From assembly GCF_036409155.1 (NCBI RefSeq), contig NZ_JAZGLW010000024.1, positions 1 through 5,779 on the forward strand: a stretch of DNA of 5,779 nucleotides. Direction: 5' to 3'. The stretch comes from Mycobacterium sp. 050128. GTDB lineage: Bacteria; Actinomycetota; Actinomycetes; Mycobacteriales; Mycobacteriaceae. Positions 1-5,686 of the stretch are shown here, in pieces (within the stretch, counting starts at the first letter, position 1; each line of letters begins with the position of its first letter). A model generated the notes under the pieces. The model was not told where the DNA came from. It saw nothing but the letters and a program-made list of their open reading frames with translations, and did no database searches. Both the position numbers and the translations under genes were made by a program.

Positions 1-334
1 ACTGCGGCCCGATCCCAGCCCCGTTCCCGCAACACCGTGCGCAACGCCACCGAGCGTTCCCGGCGAGCCCATAACCCATCACTGGGAACCGGCCTACGGC
101 CTCCTCCACGCCGCATCCGAGCCATCCGCCGCATATTTTCACTCTGTGTCCCGACCACCACATGCTGGCGGGGCGCCTCAGCTGCACAGACTTTCACGCA
201 CAGCGGGCTATCACACTCATGCAAACCCAGCTCGTCTGGCTGAAGGAGCACACCGAGCCGACGCGCCAACGCGTACCGATGCGGCCGCACGCAAATCCCT
301 TTACCCCTACGGTAAATGAAGAACCGACCATATC
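1..334 (-). pseudogene. HNH endonuclease, C-terminal part, 5' end cut off by IS21 left end
   Basis: An open minus-strand frame runs from about 332 to the window edge (110 codons, no stop). It begins YGRFFIYRRGKG, has RPHRYALARR at about residues 16-25, then LHECDSPLCV (37-46) and HVVVGTQSENM (57-67). The His-Glu-Cys-Asp-x-Pro-x-Cys-Val block followed by His-Val-x-x-Gly-Thr-x-x-Glu-Asn is the signature of HNH_3-type nucleases, with H38 as the likely catalytic histidine and the cysteines as likely zinc ligands. The upstream part expected in this family (a Cys-Trp-x-Trp-Thr-Gly segment just before GYGRF) is replaced by IS terminal sequence, so the gene appears interrupted at 334/335. The frame stays open for several codons into the IS end (SGIDD before RYGRF), so the exact junction could lie a few bases inside the assigned end. 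The C-terminus lies outside the window. Such genes are common on mycobacterial plasmids and phages; that is general knowledge, not shown here. Confidence 0.82.
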
Positions 335-389
335 TGTCGTCGATTCCTGAAAAGTAGACCGCTGAGGGTCCCGCAATGTTGACCCACTT
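335..389 (+). repeat. IS21 left terminal inverted repeat (IRL)
   Basis: The end starts TGTCGTCGATTCC and contains two internal repeats: L1 at about 349-367 (AAAAGTAGACCGCTGAGG) and L2 at about 373-391 (AATGTTGACCCACTTGG). It aligns without gaps to the reverse complement of 5632-5686, with identities at positions 1-4, 25-30 and 44-51 of the alignment. Similarity stops immediately after position 55. It lies 17 bp before istA, as expected for the transposase-proximal end. L2 also supplies a TTGACC that could act as a -35 box for istA, but I see no convincing -10 before the start codon. Confidence 0.8.
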
Positions 390-406
390 GGTGGTCTTTT
401 GGAGGG

Positions 407-1669
407 ATGCTCTCGGTGGAGGATTGGGCGGAGATTCGGCGGTTACATCGGGCTGAGGGGGTGCCGATCCGGGAAGTCGCTCGCCGGTTGGGGATTTCGC
501 GGAATACGGTGCGGGCAGCGTTATCGTCGCAGCGGCCGCCGAGGTATGAACGCGAGCCTCGTGGCTCAGTGGCCGATGCTTATGAACCGCAGATTCGGGC
601 GTTGTTGGCCGAGTGGCCAAAGATGCCTGCTCCTGTGATTGCCGAGCGGATCGGCTGGCCGTATTCGAGTTCGCCGTTGAAGAAGAAGCTGCAACGGATC
701 CGCCCGGAGTATGTCGGGATTGATCCGGTCGACCGATTTGTGTATCGACCCGGCGAGATCGCGCAATGCGATCTGTGGTTTCCAGCGATCAAGATCCCGG
801 TCGGCGAGGGACAAGAGCGTGTGTTGCCGGTGTTGGTGATGGTGTTGGGGTTCTCTCGGTCGATCGGTGCAGTGATGTTGCCTTCTCGGCAGGGTGGCGA
901 CATCTTGTCGGGCATGTGGTCGCTGATTTGTCGATGGGGACGGGTTCCGAAGACCTTGGTGTGGGATCGCGAGGCAGCCATCGGCGGAACGGGGCGGGTC
1001 TCGACGGCGGCAACGGCCTTCGCGGGAACGCTGGCCACCCGTGTTCAGCTGGCTCCGCCGCGAGATCCCGAATACAAGGGTTTGGTGGAGCGAGTCAACG
1101 GCTATCTGGAGACCTCGTTTCTGCCGGGGCGTCGCTTTGTCTCGCCAGCCGATTTCAACGCTCAACTCGCAGAGTGGTTGATACGGGCGAACACTCGCAC
1201 GGTGCGGGCGATCGGGGCGCGGCCGGTTGATCTTTTCGAAACCGACTATCAGGCGATGCTGGAGCTTCCGCCAGTGGATCCCGCGATCGGTTTGATTCAT
1301 CGCGTTCGGTTGTCTCGCGACTACTACGTGCGCGTCGATTCGGTGGACTATTCGGTCGACCCGCGAGTGATCGGCCGGTTCGTCGACGTCACGGCATCAC
1401 TTGAGGACGTGACGGTGCGCTGCGATGGTCAGGTGGTGGCCCGGCACCGTCGATGCTGGGCCGCGCGGGCGACGATCACCGATCGGGCTCACGTCGACAC
1501 CGCGGCTGGGTTGCGCAATGCGCTGGCTGATCAGCGTCGCCGGCGGTCCACGGCGACCCGCCGCCACCATGACGGGCATCCGGTAGCACTACGGGCCCTT
1601 CCGGATTATGACGCATTGTTCAGCGTCGACTTTGATTCTGCCCCAACAACAGTGAGGAACAGCTCATGA
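407..1669 (+). CDS. istA: IS21-family transposase IstA
   Basis: IstA is the DDE recombinase that cuts and joins the element ends. The 420-residue protein opens with a helix-turn-helix (about residues 20-41, IREVARRLGISRNTVRAAL). It continues into an integrase core with a probable catalytic triad D122 (AQCDLWF), D187 (LVWDREAAIG) and E228 (KGLVERVNGYLE), followed by the family's FLPGRRF segment. The C-terminal part (YSVDPRVIGRFVDV, then QVVARHRR) is the usual IstA/Mu-like beta domain. The length is normal and the frame is intact, so activity is plausible. ATG 407 has GGAGG only one base upstream; GTG 416 (ninth base after GGAGGG) gives better spacing and could be the true start, removing three residues. 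It overlaps istB by ATGA at 1666-1669, which implies translational coupling. Codons often end in G or T, unlike the C-ending cargo genes downstream, which suggests a different origin. Confidence 0.96.
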   Translation: MLSVEDWAEIRRLHRAEGVPIREVARRLGISRNTVRAALSSQRPPRYEREPRGSVADAYEPQIRALLAEWPKMPAPVIAERIGWPYSSSPLKKKLQRIRPEYVGIDPVDRFVYRPGEIAQCDLWFPAIKIPVGEGQERVLPVLVMVLGFSRSIGAVMLPSRQGGDILSGMWSLICRWGRVPKTLVWDREAAIGGTGRVSTAATAFAGTLATRVQLAPPRDPEYKGLVERVNGYLETSFLPGRRFVSPADFNAQLAEWLIRANTRTVRAIGARPVDLFETDYQAMLELPPVDPAIGLIHRVRLSRDYYVRVDSVDYSVDPRVIGRFVDVTASLEDVTVRCDGQVVARHRRCWAARATITDRAHVDTAAGLRNALADQRRRRSTATRRHHDGHPVALRALPDYDALFSVDFDSAPTTVRNSS

Positions 1670-2523
1670 GCGCGGCCACCAAGACCAATAAGCAGCAGCC
1701 CAACAATAGCGCTGCACCGGCGATTGCTGATGTCTCACCGTTGGTTTCGATGCCTGCCGATGGGTTGCCGGCCCAGTTGGCCTATCTGACAAGGGTGTTG
1801 AAGACCCCGACGATTGGACGCTGCTGGGAACCTTTGGCTGCGCAAGCCCGCGATGACAACTGGTCTCACGAAGAGTATTTGGCTGCCCTGCTGCAGCGTC
1901 AGGTCGCTGACCGGGAATCGGCCGGCACGATTATGCGGATCCGCACCGCGCACTTCCCGCAGGTCAAAACGTTGGAGGACTTCAACCTCGATCACCTTCC
2001 GTCGTTGCGGCGAGATGTGCTCGCGCACTTGGCGACGGGCATGTTCGTGCCCAAGGCCGAGAACGTGATCTTGCTGGGACCCCCAGGGATCGGTAAGACC
2101 CATCTCGCGATCGGGTTGGGTGTCAAGGCGGCTCACGCCGGCTACAGTGTCCTCTTCGATACCGCTTCTAACTGGATCGCTCGATTGTCTGCAGCGCATC
2201 ACGCCAACCGTTTGGAGGGCGAGTTAAAGAAGATTCGCCGCTACAAACTCATCATCATCGACGAGGTCGGCTACATTCCTTTCGATCAGGATGCCGCCAA
2301 CCTGTTTTTTCAGCTGATCGCTTCCCGGTATGAGATCGGCTCGATCATGGTGACCTCAAATCTACCGTTCGGGCGCTGGGGTGAAACGTTTTCCGATGAT
2401 GTGGTCGCCGCGGCGATGATCGATCGTCTCGTTCATCACGCCGAAGTGCTTACCCTGAGCGGAGATTCGTATCGCACGCGGGCGCGACGGGAACTGTTGA
2501 CCAAGGACCGAGCGACCACCTGA
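1666..2523 (+). CDS. istB: IS21-family AAA+ helper ATPase IstB
   Basis: IstB is the DnaC-like AAA+ ATPase that assembles on target DNA and stimulates IstA. The 285-residue protein has Walker A GPPGIGKT at 138-145, Walker B LIIIDE at 195-200, and a sensor-type VTSNLPFGRWGE segment near 228-239, followed by the conserved end AAAMIDRLVHHAEVLTLSGDSYR. The first 30 or so residues are polar and low in complexity and make the protein slightly longer than many IstB proteins. Its ATG overlaps the istA stop (ATGA), the usual arrangement for this family. The gene looks intact. Only 49 bp separate its stop from the stop of the convergent small gene, and no IS21 right end follows it. That is the reason to look further right for the other end. 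Confidence 0.97.
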   Translation: MSAATKTNKQQPNNSAAPAIADVSPLVSMPADGLPAQLAYLTRVLKTPTIGRCWEPLAAQARDDNWSHEEYLAALLQRQVADRESAGTIMRIRTAHFPQVKTLEDFNLDHLPSLRRDVLAHLATGMFVPKAENVILLGPPGIGKTHLAIGLGVKAAHAGYSVLFDTASNWIARLSAAHHANRLEGELKKIRRYKLIIIDEVGYIPFDQDAANLFFQLIASRYEIGSIMVTSNLPFGRWGETFSDDVVAAAMIDRLVHHAEVLTLSGDSYRTRARRELLTKDRATT

Positions 2524-2568
2524 CACTGATCCGGCGTTGCGCTTCGCAGTGGGCTGGCTGCCACCAAA

Positions 2569-2580
2569 CACCCTAGGGTG
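2569..2580. terminator. 12-bp palindrome between convergent genes
   Basis: CACCCTAGGGTG is a perfect 12-bp palindrome between the stop of istB and the end of the minus-strand gene, whose TAG stop it contains. Extra pairing is possible between CCACC at about 2561-2565 and GGGTGG at 2585-2590. A bidirectional transcription stop between convergent units is conceivable. There is no T-run and the core stem has almost no loop, so the role is uncertain. Confidence 0.25.
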
Positions 2581-2833
2581 GACTGGGTGGTTGCCCGTGG
2601 CGCGACACAGTTGACGCAATAGCCTGCAGTATTTCGGTGGTGGGTTTACCTGTCGTGACTTCCATAGCCGAGAGCAGCAGCCCGCACAGGTTGACCAAAC
2701 CGGTGATCAGCCCCTCGCCACCGTTGGGTTCGGCCAGGTAGTCATCGACGCGCTCGCCGAAGAAGGTGCAGTCATCCTGGCTCCAGGCGGTCATGACGTC
2801 AATCGCCCAGCGCGTCTTCTCGTCGTCGGCCAT
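2573..2833 (-). CDS. Small acidic protein of unknown function, downstream of sodA
   Basis: This is an 86-residue protein starting MADDEKTRWAIDVMTAWSQ. It has an acidic N-terminal half (WSQDDCTFFGERVDDYL), a Gly-rich turn (NGGEGLITG), a hydrophobic helical stretch (LVNLCGLLLSAMEV) and a Pro-rich tail ending QPPSPP. There is no signal peptide, and the hydrophobic part is too short and polar-flanked to be a clear membrane span. It starts 22 bp after the sodA stop on the same strand, so it is probably co-transcribed with sodA. A GTG codon lies directly before the ATG (2836-2834) and would add one residue; the ribosome site (GGCGAG, about 16 bases off) is poor. I do not recognise the family. The position suggests an accessory role beside SodA or metal handling, but that is inference only. 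Confidence 0.68.
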   Translation of the reverse strand: MADDEKTRWAIDVMTAWSQDDCTFFGERVDDYLAEPNGGEGLITGLVNLCGLLLSAMEVTTGKPTTEILQAIASTVSRHGQPPSPP

Positions 2834-2855
2834 CACAACATCGGCACTCGCCGGC

Positions 2856-3476
2856 TTAGAAGATCAAGCCGGATGTCTTAGTGGTCGCTGCAGCGAAACG
2901 GTTTTGGACGTCGGCCCAGTTGACGACGTTCCAAAAGGCGTTGACGTAATCGGCTTTGACGTTCTTGTACTGCAGGTAATACGCGTGTTCCCACATGTCG
3001 ACTTGCAGCAGCGGGATGATGCCCAGCGGCACGTTGGCCTGCTGATCGTAGAGCTGGAAAGTCAACAGCTTCTCACCGAGCGTGTCATAGCCAAGGACCG
3101 CCCATCCCGACCCCTGTAGCCCGTTGGCGGCCGCGGCGAATTGCGCCCGGAACTTGTCGAACGACCCGAACTGATCATCGATGGCTGCCGCCAACTCACC
3201 GGTGGGCTTGTCACCACCGTTGGGAGACAGGTTCTTCCACCAGATCGAATGGTTGACATGCCCGCCCAGGTGAAACGCCAGATTCTTCTCGTTGAGGAAG
3301 ATCGCGGCGTGGTCGTCATTGGCGCGAGCTTCGTCGAGTTTGGCGATCGCGTCGTTGACGCCCTTGACATAGGTGGCGTGGTGCTTGCTGTGGTGAATCT
3401 CGTTGATCTGCCCCGAAATATGTGGCTCGAGGGCTCCGTAGTCGTAATCGAGGTCGGGCAGGGTGTAGTCGGCCAT
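2856..3476 (-). CDS. sodA: Superoxide dismutase, Mn/Fe family, mycobacterial SodA type
   Basis: SodA converts superoxide to hydrogen peroxide and oxygen. The 206-residue protein has the alpha-hairpin N-terminal domain with metal ligands H28 (EIHHSKHH) and H76 (GHVNHSIWW), and the C-terminal domain with D160 and H164 ([12 protein letters not shown]). Residue 145 is Gln ([11 protein letters not shown]), where M. tuberculosis iron SodA has His; Gln is typical of the manganese-using mycobacterial enzymes, so manganese is the likely cofactor. Length and ends match mycobacterial SodA apart from a missing final Gly. There is no N-terminal signal peptide, as for other mycobacterial SodA proteins that are exported without one. 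The start has GGAG seven bases upstream. The neighbours (IS21 genes, ArsR, NicT) are not the usual chromosomal setting of sodA, so this is probably an extra, mobile copy. A promoter candidate overlaps ArsR-operator-like repeats upstream. Confidence 0.98.
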   Translation of the reverse strand: MADYTLPDLDYDYGALEPHISGQINEIHHSKHHATYVKGVNDAIAKLDEARANDDHAAIFLNEKNLAFHLGGHVNHSIWWKNLSPNGGDKPTGELAAAIDDQFGSFDKFRAQFAAAANGLQGSGWAVLGYDTLGEKLLTFQLYDQQANVPLGIIPLLQVDMWEHAYYLQYKNVKADYVNAFWNVVNWADVQNRFAAATTKTSGLIF

Positions 3477-3579
3477 CAGATTCTCCGATCGTCAGCTGTC
3501 GGGTTTGCGCGGGCACTCGGCACGAATCGCCGGACAAAGGTCTGGGCGGGTCCGGCGACGCACGTTCACCACTTCTGGC

Positions 3580-3609
3580 AGCATATGTCCGGCAGCTCTC
3601 ATCTGTCCA
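3580..3609 (-). promoter_or_regulatory. Candidate sodA promoter
   Basis: Read on the minus strand, TGGACA (3609-3604) resembles a -35 box and TATGCT (3585-3580) a -10 box, separated by 18 bases. Transcription would start near 3573 and give a leader of about 100 bases before sodA. The -35 box sits inside the repeats at 3599-3622, so a repressor bound there could block it. Confidence 0.4.
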
Positions 3610-3622
3610 CCTGTTCATCTGT
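3599..3622. promoter_or_regulatory. Operator-like repeats in the sodA/arsR divergent region
   Basis: The 8-mer TCATCTGT occurs twice (3599-3606 and 3615-3622) with 16-bp periodicity. Between and over the second copy lies CACCTGTTCATCT (3608-3620), which is identical over 13 bp to 4344-4356 upstream of nicT. The TGTTCA core is reminiscent of the TGAACA half-sites known for SmtB/ArsR-type repressors. The site lies between oppositely oriented -10 boxes, a good position to control both sodA and the arsR transcript. Confidence 0.5.
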
Positions 3623-3625
3623 GCT

Positions 3626-3631
3626 TATGAT
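3626..3631 (+). promoter_or_regulatory. -10 box of the arsR-side transcript, possibly leaderless
   Basis: TATGAT is a near-consensus mycobacterial -10 box. The seventh base after it is the A of an ATG at 3638, so transcription could begin on the start codon itself, giving a leaderless mRNA of a kind common in mycobacteria. No clear -35 box is visible, which is usual for this group. The operator-like repeats lie just upstream. Confidence 0.4.
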
Positions 3632-3637
3632 ACGGTG

Positions 3638-3901
3638 ATGCGGCGGGTCGGTCGTATCCCAGAGTCGGTGCAGCAACCGTGTCCCCTTGACATCGAGGTG
3701 GTCGTTGGCGTGCCGGCCGACCCGCCCACAGACTGCTCCGGCGGCGCAAGCGCACAGAACATGAATGCCTGCGGCACAACACTATTCGACGACACAGGCA
3801 CGCAGCGTCCCGGCGTCGACCCTCCTGAAGATCCCACGGTGACGACCGTGCCGAACGGTCGGACCTCGCAACATGATCGCATCGGCACCGATGTGGGTTA
3901 G
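3638..3901 (+). CDS. Possible leaderless 87-residue ORF upstream of arsR
   Basis: This ORF would encode a protein starting MRRVGRIPESVQQPCPLD and ending HDRIGTDVG, rich in Pro, Asp, Gly and Thr, with three cysteines and no membrane segment. It begins seven bases after a TATGAT box, has no ribosome site, and ends 11 bp before arsR. Codon third positions are mostly G or C, which is compatible with coding, but the sequence matches no family I know. It could be a real small protein, a translated leader affecting arsR, or simply an untranslated leader. The frame is also open upstream of 3638, so the start is chosen only by the promoter position. Confidence 0.33.
   Translation: MRRVGRIPESVQQPCPLDIEVVVGVPADPPTDCSGGASAQNMNACGTTLFDDTGTQRPGVDPPEDPTVTTVPNGRTSQHDRIGTDVG
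3835..3861 (+). other. Two mutually exclusive hairpins in the arsR leader
   Basis: CACGGT (3835-3840) can pair with ACCGTG (3845-3850) across a 4-base loop. Alternatively CGACCGT (3843-3849) can pair with ACGGTCG (3855-3861) across a 5-base loop. The two stems share 3845-3849, so only one can form at a time. They lie 52 bp before arsR. No T-run follows, so a simple terminator is unlikely. Confidence 0.35.
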
Positions 3902-3912
3902 ATTCTGAAGGC

Positions 3913-4242
3913 ATGGAGCACGCCGGTAAGCGGGCGCAGACCAGGAAGGCCAGGTCTGCACTGTCAGACGTGGATGCCGCCGCCTGGTCACAACGATTCG
4001 ACCTGCTCTCCGATCCTCACCGGCTGGAGATCTTGCTGGTGCTGCACCGCGCACCCGGCATCTGCGTCGGCGAGCTGGCCGACACGCTGGACCGATCGGA
4101 AAACGCTGTCTCACAGGCTCTTCGGGTACTGCGCCAGCAGGGCTGGGTGAAATCGACCCGGGTCGGCCGCGCGGTGAGCTACCGACTCGAGGACCAGATC
4201 ACCCACGATCTGCTGCACTGGATCGGCGCACAGCACAACTGA
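3913..4242 (+). CDS. ArsR/SmtB-family metal-sensing repressor
   Basis: This 109-residue winged-helix protein of the ArsR family binds DNA as a dimer and normally releases it on metal binding. The dimer/recognition region is clear: FDLLSDPHRLEILLVL (29-44), CVGELADTLDRSENAVSQALRVLRQQGWV (51-79) and the wing TRVGRAVSYRLED (82-94). D94 aligns with the first alpha-5 metal ligand of SmtB/NmtR, but the residue two further on is I96 instead of His. Other possible ligands are H98, H102, H108, C51 and the N-terminal H3, so the site is not canonical. Its place beside nicT suggests nickel or cobalt sensing, as for mycobacterial NmtR, but the metal cannot be read from the sequence. The start has GAAGG three bases upstream. 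It is divergent from sodA and 206 bp ahead of nicT on the same strand. Operator-like repeats lie on both sides of the gene. Confidence 0.95.
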   Translation: MEHAGKRAQTRKARSALSDVDAAAWSQRFDLLSDPHRLEILLVLHRAPGICVGELADTLDRSENAVSQALRVLRQQGWVKSTRVGRAVSYRLEDQITHDLLHWIGAQHN

Positions 4243-4341
4243 ACACCGGCACTTCAACACCTTCACTCATCACCACGACCCGCGCCGCCACCCGGGTGCC
4301 CCGCTTTACCAAACACCGCAGTCGCTTAACCGCACACTCAA

Positions 4342-4372
4342 TTCACCTGTTCATCTAGACAGGTGAACAGGT
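4342..4372. promoter_or_regulatory. ArsR-type operator upstream of nicT
   Basis: Two overlapping perfect inverted repeats occur here: TTCACCTGT (4342-4350) with ACAGGTGAA (4359-4367), and ACCTGTTCA (4345-4353) with TGAACAGGT (4364-4372). TGAACA/TGTTCA half-sites are characteristic of SmtB-like repressors. The site is 76 bp before the preferred nicT start and shares 13 bp (CACCTGTTCATCT) with the sodA/arsR region. It most likely covers the nicT promoter; a possible -10 lies just downstream in TATCGGATAG (4372-4381), but I cannot fix it. The rest of the 206-bp gap between arsR and nicT shows no other recognisable signal. Confidence 0.65.
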
Positions 4373-4448
4373 ATCGGATAGCCTTTGGCCTCGTCAGCTG
4401 CGGCTCCCCGCGGACCCACCGGCATCACGAATGGACGAGAGGTGCGCA

Positions 4449-5588
4449 ATGGTGTCTGAACCTGCGGTCGAAGAAACGCCCCGGCGTCTGGCCCAATTCC
4501 GCGCCAGCCTCTCACGCGCCGACAAAACCTCACTGGCCGGGATGTACGGATTCATCGTATTGCTGCACCTAGTGGGCTTCATTGTGCTGTTCGCGTTCGT
4601 CGTGCCCAACAATTACCAGCTCGGCGGGGACCACCCGGTCTTCACCATCGGCGTGGGCGTGTTGGCCTACACGCTAGGGCTGCGCCACGCGTTCGACGCC
4701 GACCACATCGCCGCCGTCGACAACACCACCCGCAAACTGATCGCCGACAACACCGCAGCCGGCCTGGACAGAAAACCTCTCTCGGTCGGTTTCTGGTTCT
4801 CGTTGGGCCACTCCACCATCGTGTTCACCCTGGCGTTCCTGCTCGCCGTCGGGGTTCGCGCGCTGGTCCGACCCGTCCAGGATGAAAGCTCGACACTGCA
4901 CACCATCACCGGCATGATCGGCCCCTCAGTATCCGGAATCTTCTTGTGGATCATCGGCATCCTGAACCTGGTCGCCCTGCTCGGCATCATCAAAGTGTTC
5001 CGCGAACTGCGCCGCGGCCGCTACGACGAAGCCGCGCTAGAAAAACAACTCGACTCACGCGGATTCATGAACCGCTTCCTGGGCGGGCTGACCAAATCAG
5101 TCACCAAACCGTGGCACATCTACCCCATCGGCGTGCTGTTCGGACTCGGCTTCGACACAGCCACCGAAGTCGGGCTGCTCGTGCTCGCCGGCGGCGCCGC
5201 CGCGTTCAACCTGCCGTTCTACGCCATCCTGGTTCTGCCAATCCTGTTCGCCGCCGGCATGTGCCTGATGGACACCACCGACGGCGTCTTCATGAACTAC
5301 GCCTACGGCTGGGCCTTCGCCAAACCCGTCCGCAAAATCTTCTACAACCTCACCATCACATCGATCTCCGTCGCCGTCGCGCTGATCATCGGCACCATCG
5401 AACTCATCGGCGTGCTCGCCGACCGCCTCCACATCGACTCCGGACCACTCGCCGCGATCGCCAACATCAACCTCGACTACGCCGGCTACGCCATCGTCGC
5501 GCTATTCGTCTTCTCCTGGCTTATCGCCGTGTCCGTCTGGAGATTCGGAAACATCGAACAACGCTGGTCCACCAACCTCACCAGCTGA
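4449..5588 (+). CDS. nicT: Nickel/cobalt permease, NiCoT family
   Basis: This is an integral membrane secondary transporter for Ni2+ and/or Co2+. The 379-residue protein carries the NiCoT signatures: HAFDADH (80-86, the metal-binding HX4DH in the second membrane segment), LGHST (119-123), LGFDTATE (233-240) and GMCLMDTTDG (270-279). About eight hydrophobic segments are visible, near 33-53, 65-85, 112-132, 149-170, 225-247, 257-275, 308-332 and 354-373, with a charged loop near 172-222. There is no long His-rich loop of the RcnA exporter kind, so uptake is the likelier direction. ATG 4449 is preferred over ATG 4431 because GAGAGG (4437-4442) lies six bases before it and nothing useful precedes 4431. 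An operator-like inverted repeat lies upstream. Codons end very strongly in C, unlike istA. Imported nickel would normally serve urease or hydrogenase, neither of which is encoded here. Confidence 0.96.
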   Translation: MVSEPAVEETPRRLAQFRASLSRADKTSLAGMYGFIVLLHLVGFIVLFAFVVPNNYQLGGDHPVFTIGVGVLAYTLGLRHAFDADHIAAVDNTTRKLIADNTAAGLDRKPLSVGFWFSLGHSTIVFTLAFLLAVGVRALVRPVQDESSTLHTITGMIGPSVSGIFLWIIGILNLVALLGIIKVFRELRRGRYDEAALEKQLDSRGFMNRFLGGLTKSVTKPWHIYPIGVLFGLGFDTATEVGLLVLAGGAAAFNLPFYAILVLPILFAAGMCLMDTTDGVFMNYAYGWAFAKPVRKIFYNLTITSISVAVALIIGTIELIGVLADRLHIDSGPLAAIANINLDYAGYAIVALFVFSWLIAVSVWRFGNIEQRWSTNLTS

Positions 5589-5631
5589 ACGGCCGTCGGT
5601 CCGGCCGACCTGCGCCGCGCCTCAACGACGC

Positions 5632-5686
5632 AAGCGGGTCAACTTTCCGGGAACCGCAGCGGGTCAATTTTGAGAAACCGTTGACA
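5632..5686 (-). repeat. IS21-type right terminal inverted repeat (IRR)
   Basis: On the minus strand this starts TGTCAACGGTTTC and carries two direct repeats, AAAATTGACCCGCTGCGG and then AAAGTTGACCCGCTTGCG (R1 and R2). It aligns ungapped with 335-389 at 41 of 55 positions, including GTTGACCC at the inner repeat. Its outer terminus faces right, so the element it belongs to lies to the left. It begins 44 bp after the nicT stop. Confidence 0.72.

Larger units (their letters stand above)
335..5686 (+). mobile_element. Putative IS21-family transposon with metal/stress cargo
   Basis: Two 55-bp terminal sequences in inverted orientation (335-389 and 5632-5686) bracket istA, istB, a small gene, sodA, an arsR gene and nicT. 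Ungapped, they match at 41 of 55 positions. Both begin TGTC, as many IS21-family ends do, and both contain two internal copies of a TTGACCC-like repeat, the usual arrangement of transposase sites in this family. No other right end is found between istB and 5632. IS21 elements normally carry only istA and istB, so a cargo-bearing form would be unusual. Against this, no target duplication is seen: 4-8 bp would be expected, but the left flank ends CCATATC and the right flank starts GGCCTGT. The right end might therefore be a remnant of a related element, or flanking DNA may have rearranged after insertion. Confidence 0.6.

Noticed and set aside
37..350. Plus-strand ORFs of 62-68 codons in the left flank
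   Set aside because: The minus strand of the same stretch encodes clear HNH endonuclease motifs, so these are shadows.
566..1300. Minus-strand ORF of 244 codons opposite istA
   Set aside because: Antisense shadow of a well-supported transposase, with no recognisable motif.
4373..4448. Nickel/cobalt riboswitch upstream of nicT
   Set aside because: The leader is short and I could not find the conserved four-helix junction of the NiCo riboswitch; the operator-like inverted repeat explains regulation better.
5591..5609. Possible terminator hairpin after nicT (GTCGG at 5595-5599 with CCGAC at 5605-5609)
   Set aside because: The stem is short, competes with an equally weak alternative, and has no T-run; GC-rich DNA forms such stems by chance.
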